In this document: positions 1 to 6,468 of the stretch, piece by piece
Numbering within the stretch: the stretch's first letter is position 1
Layout of the letters: every line of letters begins with the position of its first letter
From: an archaeon
GTDB lineage: Archaea; Asgardarchaeota; Hermodarchaeia; Hermodarchaeales; Hermodarchaeaceae
DNA length: 7,593 nt
Reading direction: 5' to 3'
NCBI GenBank assembly: GCA_016550485.1
Contig: JABXGV010000163.1
Span: 1-7,593 of the forward strand
Translations under genes and position numbers: made by a program
Notes under the pieces: model-generated
The model's database searches: none
Told to the model about the DNA's origin: nothing
The model's input: the letters and a program-made list of their open reading frames with translations, nothing else

Positions 1-194
1 AGTTTCTTGACTCTAATGTAGACCCGATGTTTGACTACATGTTTGAAGCAGAGCTTACAAGCAGTAACATGGCCAACTACCTCATCTTCGGGATGCCCCC
101 TGCAACCTTCTTCCTCATCCTCGCCGTGGTCGTCATCGTCATCGTGGTCGTCGTCATCATCGTCGTGGTCGTTGTCCTGCGAAGACGCAAATAG
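1..194 (+). CDS. C-terminal end of a membrane-anchored surface protein (partial)
   Basis: The reading frame is open from the left edge (first full codon at 3) to a TAG at 192-194, giving 63 residues of a truncated protein. A short polar stretch with acidic residues is followed by FGMPPATFF. Then comes a run of about 25 residues made almost only of Val, Ile, Leu and Ala, and the tail LRRRK. This is a single C-terminal transmembrane helix with a positive stop-transfer end, so the rest of the protein should lie outside the cell. Such anchors are common on archaeal secreted binding proteins, proteases and S-layer-type proteins, but nothing here identifies the missing ectodomain. The helix is encoded by near-repetitive gtc/atc codons at 127-176. 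Coding status is fairly certain; function is unknown. Confidence 0.75.
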   Translation, partial: FLDSNVDPMFDYMFEAELTSSNMANYLIFGMPPATFFLILAVVVIVIVVVVIIVVVVVLRRRK

Positions 195-227
195 TGAAAC
201 ACAGTCTTAGCAAATGATTCAAATGGT

Positions 228-266
228 GGGTTAGGGTTTTCCCAACCCTACCCTCCTCCTCTTTTT
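228..266 (+). terminator. Hairpin plus pyrimidine/T tract, probable terminator
   Basis: GGGTT-A-GGG (228-236) can pair with CCCAACCC (241-248) across a TTTT loop, leaving one bulged A. A pyrimidine-rich stretch ending in TTTTT (262-266) follows. It lies 34 bases after the stop codon of the truncated left-edge gene and about 100 bases before the next start. Archaeal termination needs mainly the T-rich tract, so the hairpin may be incidental. Confidence 0.45.
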
Positions 267-275
267 CAGCTCTTT

Positions 276-286
276 GAAAAATATTG
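276..286 (+). promoter_or_regulatory. Weak TATA-like element for the radical SAM gene
   Basis: The A/T-rich GAAAAATATTG just after the putative terminator is the best TATA-like element upstream of the radical SAM gene. Initiation about 25 bases downstream would give a 5' leader of roughly 55-60 bases. The match to an archaeal TATA box is poor, and no clear ribosome site precedes the ATG at 365. This call is tentative. Confidence 0.2.
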
Positions 287-336
287 GTCAGCGTCAGAGT
301 GATTGAGCAACCCTGCTACCTCCAATACGCTCTTTA

Positions 337-346
337 GGAACGTTCC
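337..346. promoter_or_regulatory. 10-bp palindrome upstream of the radical SAM gene
   Basis: GGAACGTTCC is a perfect palindrome ending 18 bases before the ATG of the radical SAM gene, in the leader or core promoter. It is preceded by TTTA, so the left side reads TTTAGG, the same half-site as the palindrome in front of the DtxR-family gene at 7199-7216. The right side (CCCTTA) does not complete that box. A short dyad can occur by chance, so a regulatory role is only possible. Confidence 0.2.
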
Positions 347-364
347 CTTACTAGGCTGTATACA

Positions 365-1276
365 ATGTCACCTCCGCTATTTGGCTCTCCCCACTTTCTT
401 GAGCCTCCAGTATTTAGGCCACCCAGCGAAGCGTATAGTCTCATCCTCCAGGCGACTCTAGGCTGCTCCCATAACAAATGCACGTTCTGTGGGAGCTACC
501 GCACCAAGCAGTTCCGGACAAAACCCTTTGAAACCTTCCGTGCAGAAGTAGAGCATCTCGCCCGGGAGCAGGGAGTCCGACCACAGCGCATTTTCCTCGC
601 TGACGGTGATGCCCTGGTCTTGTCCACAGAGAAGCTCCTGCGAATCCTAGGGCTCCTCTACAAGGAGTTTCCTGGATTGGAGCGAGTTACCATCTATGGG
701 AGTGCAGACAACGCACGGCACAAGTCCGATGCTGAACTCCGCCAACTCCACCAAGCAGGATTGGGCATGGTGTACATCGGGCTGGAATCTGGCGACGACG
801 AAGTATTACGCAGGGTAAACAAGGGCGCTTCGAACCAGGACCATATTAATGCCTGTCGCCGAATGATTGAAGCTGGACTCAAGGTTTCAGTGATAATCAT
901 CTTGGGTCTAGGAGGGACAGAGCTGAGCCGCCAACACGCCACGCACACCGCTGCCACCCTCAATACTATTGACCCTCCCTATCTTGCTGCCCTGACCCTG
1001 ATGTTAGTGCCCGGCACGGAACTGCACGCTCAAGCCCAGGCTGGGACTTTCGATCCGCTCAACCCGCTGGAAACCCTCCACGAGCTTCGCCAAATCATCG
1101 ATGGGCTCACCGACCTCACAAGCTGTGTCTTCCGAACCAACCATGCGTCCAACTACCTTCAACTTCGTGGGGTACTCTCAAGAGACCGTACTCGTCTGTT
1201 AGAAGAGATTGATGCGGTGTTAGCCCAGCCTGAGACCGCTAGACACCTCCGCCCCGAGTTTCTACGCAGGTTATAG
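365..1276 (+). CDS. Radical SAM superfamily protein, CX4CX2C variant
   Basis: The 303-residue product is a single-domain cytosolic radical SAM enzyme with no N-terminal cobalamin-binding domain. The [4Fe-4S] ligands are Cys34, Cys39 and Cys42 within LGCSHNKCTFC, followed by an Arg/Lys-rich KQFRTKPF. The first spacing is four residues instead of the canonical three. ADGDAL (79-84) and GLESGDDEVL (139-148) fit the beta-barrel segments that contact SAM in the HemN/BchE/Elp3-like branch, and LVPGTEL lies near residue 220. Known relatives with this cysteine pattern are mostly annotated only as radical SAM proteins, so no substrate is assigned. The ATG at 365 gives a full-length N-terminus, but its ribosome site is weak. 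A 61-residue gene starts 64 bases after its stop and may be cotranscribed. The superfamily call is certain; the reaction is unknown. Confidence 0.92.
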   Translation: MSPPLFGSPHFLEPPVFRPPSEAYSLILQATLGCSHNKCTFCGSYRTKQFRTKPFETFRAEVEHLAREQGVRPQRIFLADGDALVLSTEKLLRILGLLYKEFPGLERVTIYGSADNARHKSDAELRQLHQAGLGMVYIGLESGDDEVLRRVNKGASNQDHINACRRMIEAGLKVSVIIILGLGGTELSRQHATHTAATLNTIDPPYLAALTLMLVPGTELHAQAQAGTFDPLNPLETLHELRQIIDGLTDLTSCVFRTNHASNYLQLRGVLSRDRTRLLEEIDAVLAQPETARHLRPEFLRRL

Positions 1277-1280
1277 CAAG

Positions 1281-1292
1281 AAAGGCATATAA
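1281..1292 (+). promoter_or_regulatory. Possible TATA/BRE for the small coiled-coil gene
   Basis: AAAGGCATATAA resembles a purine-rich BRE followed by a TATA box. Its centre is about 50 bases upstream of the ATG at 1341, predicting a leader of about 25 bases. It would let the small gene be transcribed independently of the radical SAM gene. Judged by eye only. Confidence 0.3.
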
Positions 1293-1340
1293 CGTTCATC
1301 AGAGCTAGAAAGACTAGACTACACCGAGTGTGTGATTAGC

Positions 1341-1526
1341 ATGGATGATCTTCGACCTGATGATCCGGATCCCTTCCGCCGACGCGAACCCCTACCCCTC
1401 GGCAAAGAGGATCTACAAAGGATTCCAAGCATTGACGTCTACAATCTTCTACGGCAACTGATGCTGCGCGTGGAGCAGCTTGAAAAGGAGATGCGGACAG
1501 TCAAGGAAAAGCTCCAGCTCCCTTAG
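1341..1526 (+). CDS. Small hypothetical protein with C-terminal coiled coil
   Basis: This encodes a 61-residue protein of unrecognised family. The N-terminal half is polar and Pro/Asp/Arg-rich (DDLRPDDPDPFRRREPLP) and probably disordered. From about residue 34 the sequence becomes a Leu/Val/Met heptad pattern (LLRQLMLRVEQLEKEM) ending in a Lys-rich tail, as expected for a short dimerising coiled coil. The ATG at 1341 is preceded by GTGAT (1332-1336), which could pair with the 16S 3' end. An in-frame GTG at 1332 would add three residues. It follows the radical SAM gene on the same strand and converges with the M1 peptidase gene. It has no signal peptide or membrane segment and is probably cytosolic, perhaps an adaptor, but no function can be given. 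Confidence 0.6.
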   Translation: MDDLRPDDPDPFRRREPLPLGKEDLQRIPSIDVYNLLRQLMLRVEQLEKEMRTVKEKLQLP

Positions 1527-1605
1527 GAAGGGCGAACTGAAGCTATAGGCTTGCTACAGACTGAGACATGGGGTTGCCTAGTAGAATTGCTTTCTTGATA
1601 GGGTA

Positions 1606-3531
1606 CTAGCTTCTGTGTCTCCGGCGGTACCGAATGATGGCGTAGGCAATTACCACTATTAGGATGATTATGATGACAGCGATTGCCACATATTGGATGA
1701 GTAGGACAAATGGGATTGTATCCTGGATTCGGTATTGGCAAAGGAGATAGGATTCGGGGTCAAGGATGACCCGCCGAGGGAAACTTGAGAAGGATAGGCT
1801 GTACGTGTTTACTGCCATTGCGTCCATCCACACGGATGTAAATTCACTGCCCGCCTCGGTAACAACTTGGATGGGCACCCACAGGGCAATAGGTTGGGGT
1901 TGATCTTGGAGTATATTGAAGGTCAGAGTCCAATTAGTACCTACCTGCGCGGCATTAACACTGTCGAGGCTCAAGGTCACAACGCCTGAGCTGAACACCC
2001 ACTGGTCAAAGAACCAGGCTAGGGAATAGCCAACGGCGGCTTCAAAGAGGGTCTGAAAATCACTGGCACGAATATTCCTGTGAAGCGCGTGGTCATAGAT
2101 ATATTGGCATGCCTCGTAGAATGTTTGATTCCCAACTTGGATGCGGAGCATATCATAGACTAGTGGGCCCTTCACATACACGTACGCATAATAGCCGTCA
2201 TTGGTATCCCAGTAATCCATGGAGTGATTGATGCAGTCATCACCATAATTAGAAACGTAGCTCCAATAGTAGTCGATGTCATAACTGCGATAATCCTGCC
2301 TTTCTTCGTAGTCATACTCGTACTCGAGGAAAACGTATTCAGTGAAAGAGGCGAATCCCTCGTCAATCCATGGCTCAGCGTGGCTATCGGTACCCACCAT
2401 GTAGGGAATCCACTCGTGACCAATCTCGTGAGCGGTTACAACCTCCAGGTAGTCCGAATAGGAGCCTCCATACAAGACGATATCCAGCATTATGAGCTGG
2501 GGGTACTCCATTCCAAGTGCGCCAATTTGTGTTTCCACAACTTGGAAGGTTTCCCAGTGATAGGGACCAAACAGGTCACTATACATTGGTATACAGGCTT
2601 CTGCGACCTCTAGGGCAAGTTCTCCCTCCGCTGAGTGATCGGATAGATAGTAGCTAGTGATGTTAACCCCTTCAACCAAGCTGCTGGTGGTGAGGAAATC
2701 TGGACTAGCACACCAGGTGAAATCTCTGACAGGTCCGGTCGTCCAGTGCCAAGTTCGAGTACCTGACCCAGAAGTGATGCCCTGGAGTTCACCAGTGGCT
2801 GCTACTACAAAATCCTCTGGTACCGTGAGGTTCACATCATAGGTGGCAGGATCTTGGTAGAAGCTCTCTCCCCCCATCGCGTAGGGGGCCATATGCCATC
2901 CCCTATCATCATACACCGCGACAATGGGGTGCCAGTTCCCCATCTGGTATGTGTAAAAATCTGGATTCTCCGAGTCAGTTTCGTTATACCAGCCAAAGCG
3001 GCTAGCACCCTCTGGCACCTCAACCTGATAAAGGAGATCCAGTGTCACATTGTTCCCATCGGCTACAGATCCCGGTCCGGGTGTAGAAAGGTCTACCGTG
3101 AGGATTGTCATGTCACTCCCTCCGACGGTGTAGCTCAGGCTCGCTCCCAAATAAAGCACGTCCACAATAGTGACCAACGGAGTAGAATCGAAGGCATTGG
3201 GGTAGAGGTGGAAGACTAACTCGTCAAGGGAAACCCCAGCGTGGTTCACGTAGTTGATAGAAGTCGTAGCAGTCACAGTATGAGTGCCATCAAGGAGAAT
3301 CGCGTCAATGGTGTAATTGGTGATGGGACTCGGAGCACTTAGAGGTACACGCTCGATGGGAGTTCTTTCCTCTCTACGGCTTTCATCAGGTCCCCCTATT
3401 GCCTCCCTTGATGTCAGAGTGGCCGTCCCACCCTCGAAATTTGGCGAAGTAAGTGTGAGGGGGTGGGTTGTTGTAATAGCAAGAGCAAGGAAGAGTAGAG
3501 GTAAAACCACGCGGGAAAATCGAGAAATCAT
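1606..3531 (-). CDS. Secreted, C-terminally anchored M1-family metallopeptidase
   Basis: The product (641 residues from the ATG at 3531) is a zinc aminopeptidase-type gluzincin. An N-terminal signal peptide (ISRFSRVVLPLLFLALA) leads to a Thr/Ser-rich linker, then the beta-rich M1 N-terminal domain. The catalytic domain has GMEYPQ (about 340-345, the GxMEN-like substrate loop) and HEIGH (368-372) followed after 18 residues by Glu391 in WIDEGF, so all zinc ligands and the general base are present. Tyr452 in YVKG matches the transition-state Tyr. A beta domain follows, and a C-terminal helix (about 607-634) ends in RYRRRHRS, placing the enzyme on the outer face of the membrane. A TTG at 3549 would add six residues, but the ATG starts the signal peptide properly and has GGGCGTGA upstream. 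It probably degrades extracellular peptides; its specificity is unknown. The stretch around 399-452 is strikingly Tyr-rich. Confidence 0.93.
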   Translation of the reverse strand: MISRFSRVVLPLLFLALAITTTHPLTLTSPNFEGGTATLTSREAIGGPDESRREERTPIERVPLSAPSPITNYTIDAILLDGTHTVTATTSINYVNHAGVSLDELVFHLYPNAFDSTPLVTIVDVLYLGASLSYTVGGSDMTILTVDLSTPGPGSVADGNNVTLDLLYQVEVPEGASRFGWYNETDSENPDFYTYQMGNWHPIVAVYDDRGWHMAPYAMGGESFYQDPATYDVNLTVPEDFVVAATGELQGITSGSGTRTWHWTTGPVRDFTWCASPDFLTTSSLVEGVNITSYYLSDHSAEGELALEVAEACIPMYSDLFGPYHWETFQVVETQIGALGMEYPQLIMLDIVLYGGSYSDYLEVVTAHEIGHEWIPYMVGTDSHAEPWIDEGFASFTEYVFLEYEYDYEERQDYRSYDIDYYWSYVSNYGDDCINHSMDYWDTNDGYYAYVYVKGPLVYDMLRIQVGNQTFYEACQYIYDHALHRNIRASDFQTLFEAAVGYSLAWFFDQWVFSSGVVTLSLDSVNAAQVGTNWTLTFNILQDQPQPIALWVPIQVVTEAGSEFTSVWMDAMAVNTYSLSFSSFPRRVILDPESYLLCQYRIQDTIPFVLLIQYVAIAVIIIILIVVIAYAIIRYRRRHRS

Positions 3532-3635
3532 GCATTCACGCCCAAGCAAACTAGTCTACCTTTATCTCATTCCACAAAAAGACTACCCTTGAGGCATCTT
3601 AATAGGCACCAAGAAGGGGGAGCGTGACCGACCCT

Positions 3636-3803
3636 CTATGTCCTTGGATAAAATTCATCGGCTTCTTCTGGTTGCTGGCTGATGCGTGCATAGGCAATTA
3701 AGCGGGCGACTTGCGCTAGCAGACGGGAAGCGGATACACCGTTGGGTGACCCTTGCTGCTCAACGATGTTAAGGTAATGGTCATAACTTGCAACATCTGT
3801 CAT
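3636..3803 (-). CDS. Small hypothetical protein, 55 residues
   Basis: An ATG at 3803 opens a 55-codon frame ending in TAG at 3636-3638. GAGG lies about nine bases before the ATG, a good ribosome-site position, and a TTTAAA element lies further upstream (3876-3881). The product begins MTDVASYDHYLNIVEQQ, has a central amphipathic helix-like part (SASRLLAQVARLIAYARIS), and ends acidic/aromatic (PEEADEFYPRT). There is no signal peptide, membrane helix or Cys motif. It lies 104 bases before the M1 peptidase start on the same strand and could be its first cistron, although the peptidase may have its own promoter. No family is recognised. A real small gene is likely on the translation signals, but chance cannot be excluded at this length. 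Confidence 0.5.
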   Translation of the reverse strand: MTDVASYDHYLNIVEQQGSPNGVSASRLLAQVARLIAYARISQQPEEADEFYPRT

Positions 3804-3875
3804 TTCTTATTCCTCGCTATAGAGAATCTAGCTGACGGAGTTGTCATGTTCACTAAACGGGCGGAAATTAGTCCC

Positions 3876-3886
3876 TTTAAATGCGT
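3876..3886 (-). promoter_or_regulatory. TATA-box candidate for the 55-codon gene
   Basis: On the minus strand this reads CGCATTTAAAG, with TTTAAA at 3881-3876. Initiation about 25 bases downstream, near 3852, would leave a leader of about 50 bases before the ATG at 3803. It lies just beyond the probable end of the iron operon, which supports a new transcription unit starting here. Confidence 0.35.
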
Positions 3887-3936
3887 TTTGGTAGCCAATC
3901 TCACTGCGGGGTGAATGGCGTTACAGCTAGAGCAAT

Positions 3937-3952
3937 GAAAATGAAGAAAAAA
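3937..3952 (-). terminator. T-rich terminator of the iron operon
   Basis: Read on the minus strand, this is TTTTTTCTTCATTTTC, beginning about 40 bases after the stop codon of the Cys-rich gene. Runs of T are the main intrinsic termination signal in archaea. No strong hairpin precedes it. It separates the dtxR-like/feoB/Cys-rich unit from the downstream 55-codon gene. Confidence 0.45.
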
Positions 3953-3992
3953 TGCATCAGGTTACCAGTCAGGTGGTTGAATTAGAATTCTG

Positions 3993-4142
3993 TTAGGCTT
4001 CCTCTGGGATGGCAGCGAATTCGTGGCCACAGTTGGGGCAGGCAATCGCGCCGCAGCCTCTGGCCATTGCGCAGCCTGCACAGCCTGTTGCCTGGGCCTT
4101 TTCGAAGACGGTTCCGCAAAGAGGACATCTGTATGCAGTCAT
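3993..4142 (-). CDS. FeoB-associated small Cys-rich (zinc-ribbon/Fe-S-like) protein
   Basis: The frame from the ATG at 4142 to the TAA at 3993-3995 encodes 49 residues with seven cysteines: Cys6 and Cys9 (CPLC), Cys21 and Cys24 (CAGC), Cys30, and Cys35 and Cys38 (CPNCGHEF). The outer CxxC pairs look like zinc-ribbon knuckles, as in rubredoxin-type folds. The central Cys21-x2-Cys24-x5-Cys30 adds three thiols that could bind a second metal or cluster. A ribosome site (GGAG) lies about ten bases before the ATG. It starts 57 bases after the feoB stop on the same strand and is the last gene of the operon, so a role in handling or sensing ferrous iron for FeoB is inferred, in the spirit of FeoC or other FeoB accessory proteins. 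It has no membrane helix, so it is not the FeoB-associated Cys-rich membrane protein family. The gene is near certain; its function is inferred from context. Confidence 0.85.
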   Translation of the reverse strand: MTAYRCPLCGTVFEKAQATGCAGCAMARGCGAIACPNCGHEFAAIPEEA

Positions 4143-4199
4143 GTTGTTATTTCTCCTTGAGTATTCTATTTTTTGCCTTGCGCTATGGGCTTTTGAATG

Positions 4200-6446
4200 T
4201 TATGATATTCCTAGGGCAAGTAAGACATGATTGGCAAGCCCCCCAGCGAGAAAGGCGAGGATGACGCTGGTGGCTACGATGAGGGTGGTGTATTTCCATC
4301 CATATTCCTTGGCAAGGACCCCGATGGTCGCCATACAGGGCACATAGATGGTTGTGACGAGCGAGAAGACGAACATCTGGCGGATGGTCATGAACGCTCC
4401 TATACTTAGGGGCGTGGCGAGGACTAGTAGTAATTCAACGGTCAACTCCTTTCGTAAAATCCCATAAATTAGCGCAATAGCGGTGACGGCAGGAAGGCCT
4501 AACCATCCAACAATCAAGGGACTTGCCGGGAGCACAACCAGGTACAAGAGGTCGCTCTCGAGAAGGACGCCAAGAATAGCGCTCCCGACCATGATGAAGG
4601 GTAGCGCCACATACAGGAATTCCTTAAACCGAATCCATGTCTTTTTGAAGGTCGGCTTTGGCCGGGGCAGCCGGAGGGGTGGCATCTCCATGACAAGCCC
4701 AAAGGATTTGCCAGGAACCGTGTGTTGAAGGAGTGCGCCGAGCAGGAAGATGATAGCTATTACGATCCCATAGATGATGAAGGCGAAGAAGATGTTCCCA
4801 TACTGGGCAACTGTGCCCATGATGACCGATAGCTGGGCTGAACAGGGAACTAGAACCACTAGGAATCCAGCGATGACCCTCTCCTTTTTTGTGGTCAGGA
4901 TCCGATTTCCCAATACAGCGGGTACATTGCAGCCCATTCCCATGAACAGTGGAATGATGGCACGCCCATGGAGTCCCATGCGGTGCATAAGGCCGTCCAA
5001 TAAGAAGGCGACACGGGCCATATAGCCGGTGTCCTCCATGACGGACAGAATCACATAGAAAGTGACTACATAGGGCACAGCGATGAACAACCAGCCCTGA
5101 ATCCCCAACACTATACCATAATACAGTATGGTTTGGACAATTGGCCACGGAATCCATGTCTCGATTAATGTCACAGCTGCTGGATCGATAAACGTATCCC
5201 AGAAGGCACCCACGGTGTCCTCAAAGAGGGAGCCAACGGCAAAGATGAGCAGCAGCGAGCCAACGAGAACAAGGAGGACAATTGGGAGCCCCCAAATCTT
5301 GTGGGTGAGAACTTCAGAGATGTGCTCAGTAAGGGGTACTCGATGTCCCTCGCCTTTTTGTACCCGTTCAGCAATGTAGCTAGCATAGTCGCGCCGCTTC
5401 TCCCCCAGCACTAACACAATATCTTCGCCAAACTCCTCTTCAATCTGCTTGCGTAACTTCGCGGCATACTCCATTGCCTGTTTACCAAATTCATGGTTAT
5501 TAGCACACTGGATACACTCAGTCTCTCCCTCAAGCATTTGCTGGGAAACAATCCGTGGTGGCAAGGACATGGGGCAGAAATTGATGGATTCTAATTGTTT
5601 TTCCAGTGAAACAAGTTTAGCCTCGATGCCATCAGGGAAAATCATTCGTCGTCGTCTGCGATGCCGTCGACGACCAATTGCAGCTCCAGCAGCAACCCGG
5701 AGTAATTCCCGGAGATTCTTACCCTGAGATGCAACGGTGGGAACGACTGGCACGCCCAGTAACCGCTCCAGGGCTTTCACATCAATGTTTATCCCCATTT
5801 TCCGGGCTAAATCAACCTGATTCAGACACACTACCAGCGGAATGTCAAACTCCAACAGCGCAATCGTCATGATGAGATTTCGCTGAAGATTGGTTGCATC
5901 AACCACATTGACAATTGCATCAGGTTGGTCTTGCTGAAGATACCGTAACGTAACCTGTTCATCCAAGGAGGTTGGACTAATAATCGTATAGGAACCAGGT
6001 AAATCAACAATCCGCAGACGCAGCATATCCGCTCTCCATTTTCTTCGTCTCCGTCGTCCACGCCAGACTCCATAACCGGATTGTAGATCTCGTCCTCTTC
6101 GCCTAAACCGCCCTCTACCCCTACCTCTTGGAGGCAAATCAGTCGCTGGGTGCCCCGGCTCTAGTGGAGGTGATTCTCCATTCTCTTCTGAAGAGGAAAT
6201 GTCACTTTCTTGGAATCTTCCTGGCTTATACACATCATGGATGGAGAAAAACACTGTCCCTTCGAGGATTTCCACAGTGGTCCCAGGATAATTAGATACC
6301 ATTGCACCTAAGCCCGTCCAGCTGTTGAAGATTACGCTCTTCCCCACATTGGGATTTCCTACAAGGGCAATACTGAACTCCTCTGAAAGTTGAGGATCCT
6401 GCCACCGCCTTCGACGCGGTCTGGTTTCTATATCAGGACGAGCCAT
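4200..6446 (-). CDS. feoB: Ferrous iron transporter FeoB with Arg-rich insertion in the GTPase domain
   Basis: The 748-residue product imports Fe(II) across the cytoplasmic membrane. The N-terminal G domain shows G1 GNPNVGKS (30-37), G2 NYPGTTVE (52-59), G3 DLPG (148-151), G4 NQVD (209-212) and a G5-like VASQGKN (238-244). The membrane part begins near residue 384 and has the two Cys-containing gate motifs GCNVPAV (505-511) and PCSAQLSVI (534-542), then YVPCMAT (701-707) near the end, so it looks functional. Oddities: G2 and G3 are separated by about 90 residues instead of the usual 15-25, through an acidic then Arg/Gly-rich insertion (about 68-141). Arg runs also occur at 9-14 and 259-267, and Cys291, Cys311, Cys314 and His318 precede the membrane domain. 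The ATG at 6446 has a strong GAGGTGA site. It starts 22 bases after the regulator's stop, in one operon. Confidence 0.96.
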   Translation of the reverse strand: MARPDIETRPRRRRWQDPQLSEEFSIALVGNPNVGKSVIFNSWTGLGAMVSNYPGTTVEILEGTVFFSIHDVYKPGRFQESDISSSEENGESPPLEPGHPATDLPPRGRGRGRFRRRGRDLQSGYGVWRGRRRRRKWRADMLRLRIVDLPGSYTIISPTSLDEQVTLRYLQQDQPDAIVNVVDATNLQRNLIMTIALLEFDIPLVVCLNQVDLARKMGINIDVKALERLLGVPVVPTVASQGKNLRELLRVAAGAAIGRRRHRRRRRMIFPDGIEAKLVSLEKQLESINFCPMSLPPRIVSQQMLEGETECIQCANNHEFGKQAMEYAAKLRKQIEEEFGEDIVLVLGEKRRDYASYIAERVQKGEGHRVPLTEHISEVLTHKIWGLPIVLLVLVGSLLLIFAVGSLFEDTVGAFWDTFIDPAAVTLIETWIPWPIVQTILYYGIVLGIQGWLFIAVPYVVTFYVILSVMEDTGYMARVAFLLDGLMHRMGLHGRAIIPLFMGMGCNVPAVLGNRILTTKKERVIAGFLVVLVPCSAQLSVIMGTVAQYGNIFFAFIIYGIVIAIIFLLGALLQHTVPGKSFGLVMEMPPLRLPRPKPTFKKTWIRFKEFLYVALPFIMVGSAILGVLLESDLLYLVVLPASPLIVGWLGLPAVTAIALIYGILRKELTVELLLVLATPLSIGAFMTIRQMFVFSLVTTIYVPCMATIGVLAKEYGWKYTTLIVATSVILAFLAGGLANHVLLALGIS

Positions 6447-6452
6447 CGTTAC

Positions 6453-6459
6453 TCACCTC
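6453..6459 (-). promoter_or_regulatory. Strong ribosome binding site of feoB
   Basis: GAGGTGA on the minus strand lies six bases before the feoB ATG and is complementary to the archaeal 16S 3' end. It fixes the feoB start. It contrasts with the first gene of the operon, which has no such site and appears leaderless. Confidence 0.8.
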
Positions 6460-6468
6460 ACTCCCCCG

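Noticed and set aside
127..176. gtc/atc near-repeat, possible microsatellite
   Set aside because: It is explained by the Val/Ile codons of the C-terminal membrane helix and is not a regular tandem repeat.
1578..1609. CTAGTA...TACTAG inverted repeat at the end of the M1 gene
   Set aside because: Only six A/T-rich pairs with a 20-base loop, overlapping the stop codon and without a T tract. Too weak to call a bidirectional terminator.
2224..2613. Plus-strand 129-residue open frame with hydrophobic N-terminus
   Set aside because: It lies wholly antisense to the M1 catalytic domain (HEIGH region). The hydrophobic residues come from reading Tyr/Asp codons in reverse.
4009..4264. Two plus-strand open frames of 65 and 73 residues
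   Set aside because: They are antisense to the Cys-rich gene and the feoB end. The minus-strand frame has CxxC motifs and a ribosome site, and these have neither.
4624..5157. Minus-strand 177-residue open frame
   Set aside because: It overlaps feoB on the same strand in another frame; the feoB frame holds the conserved gate motifs, while this one has none.
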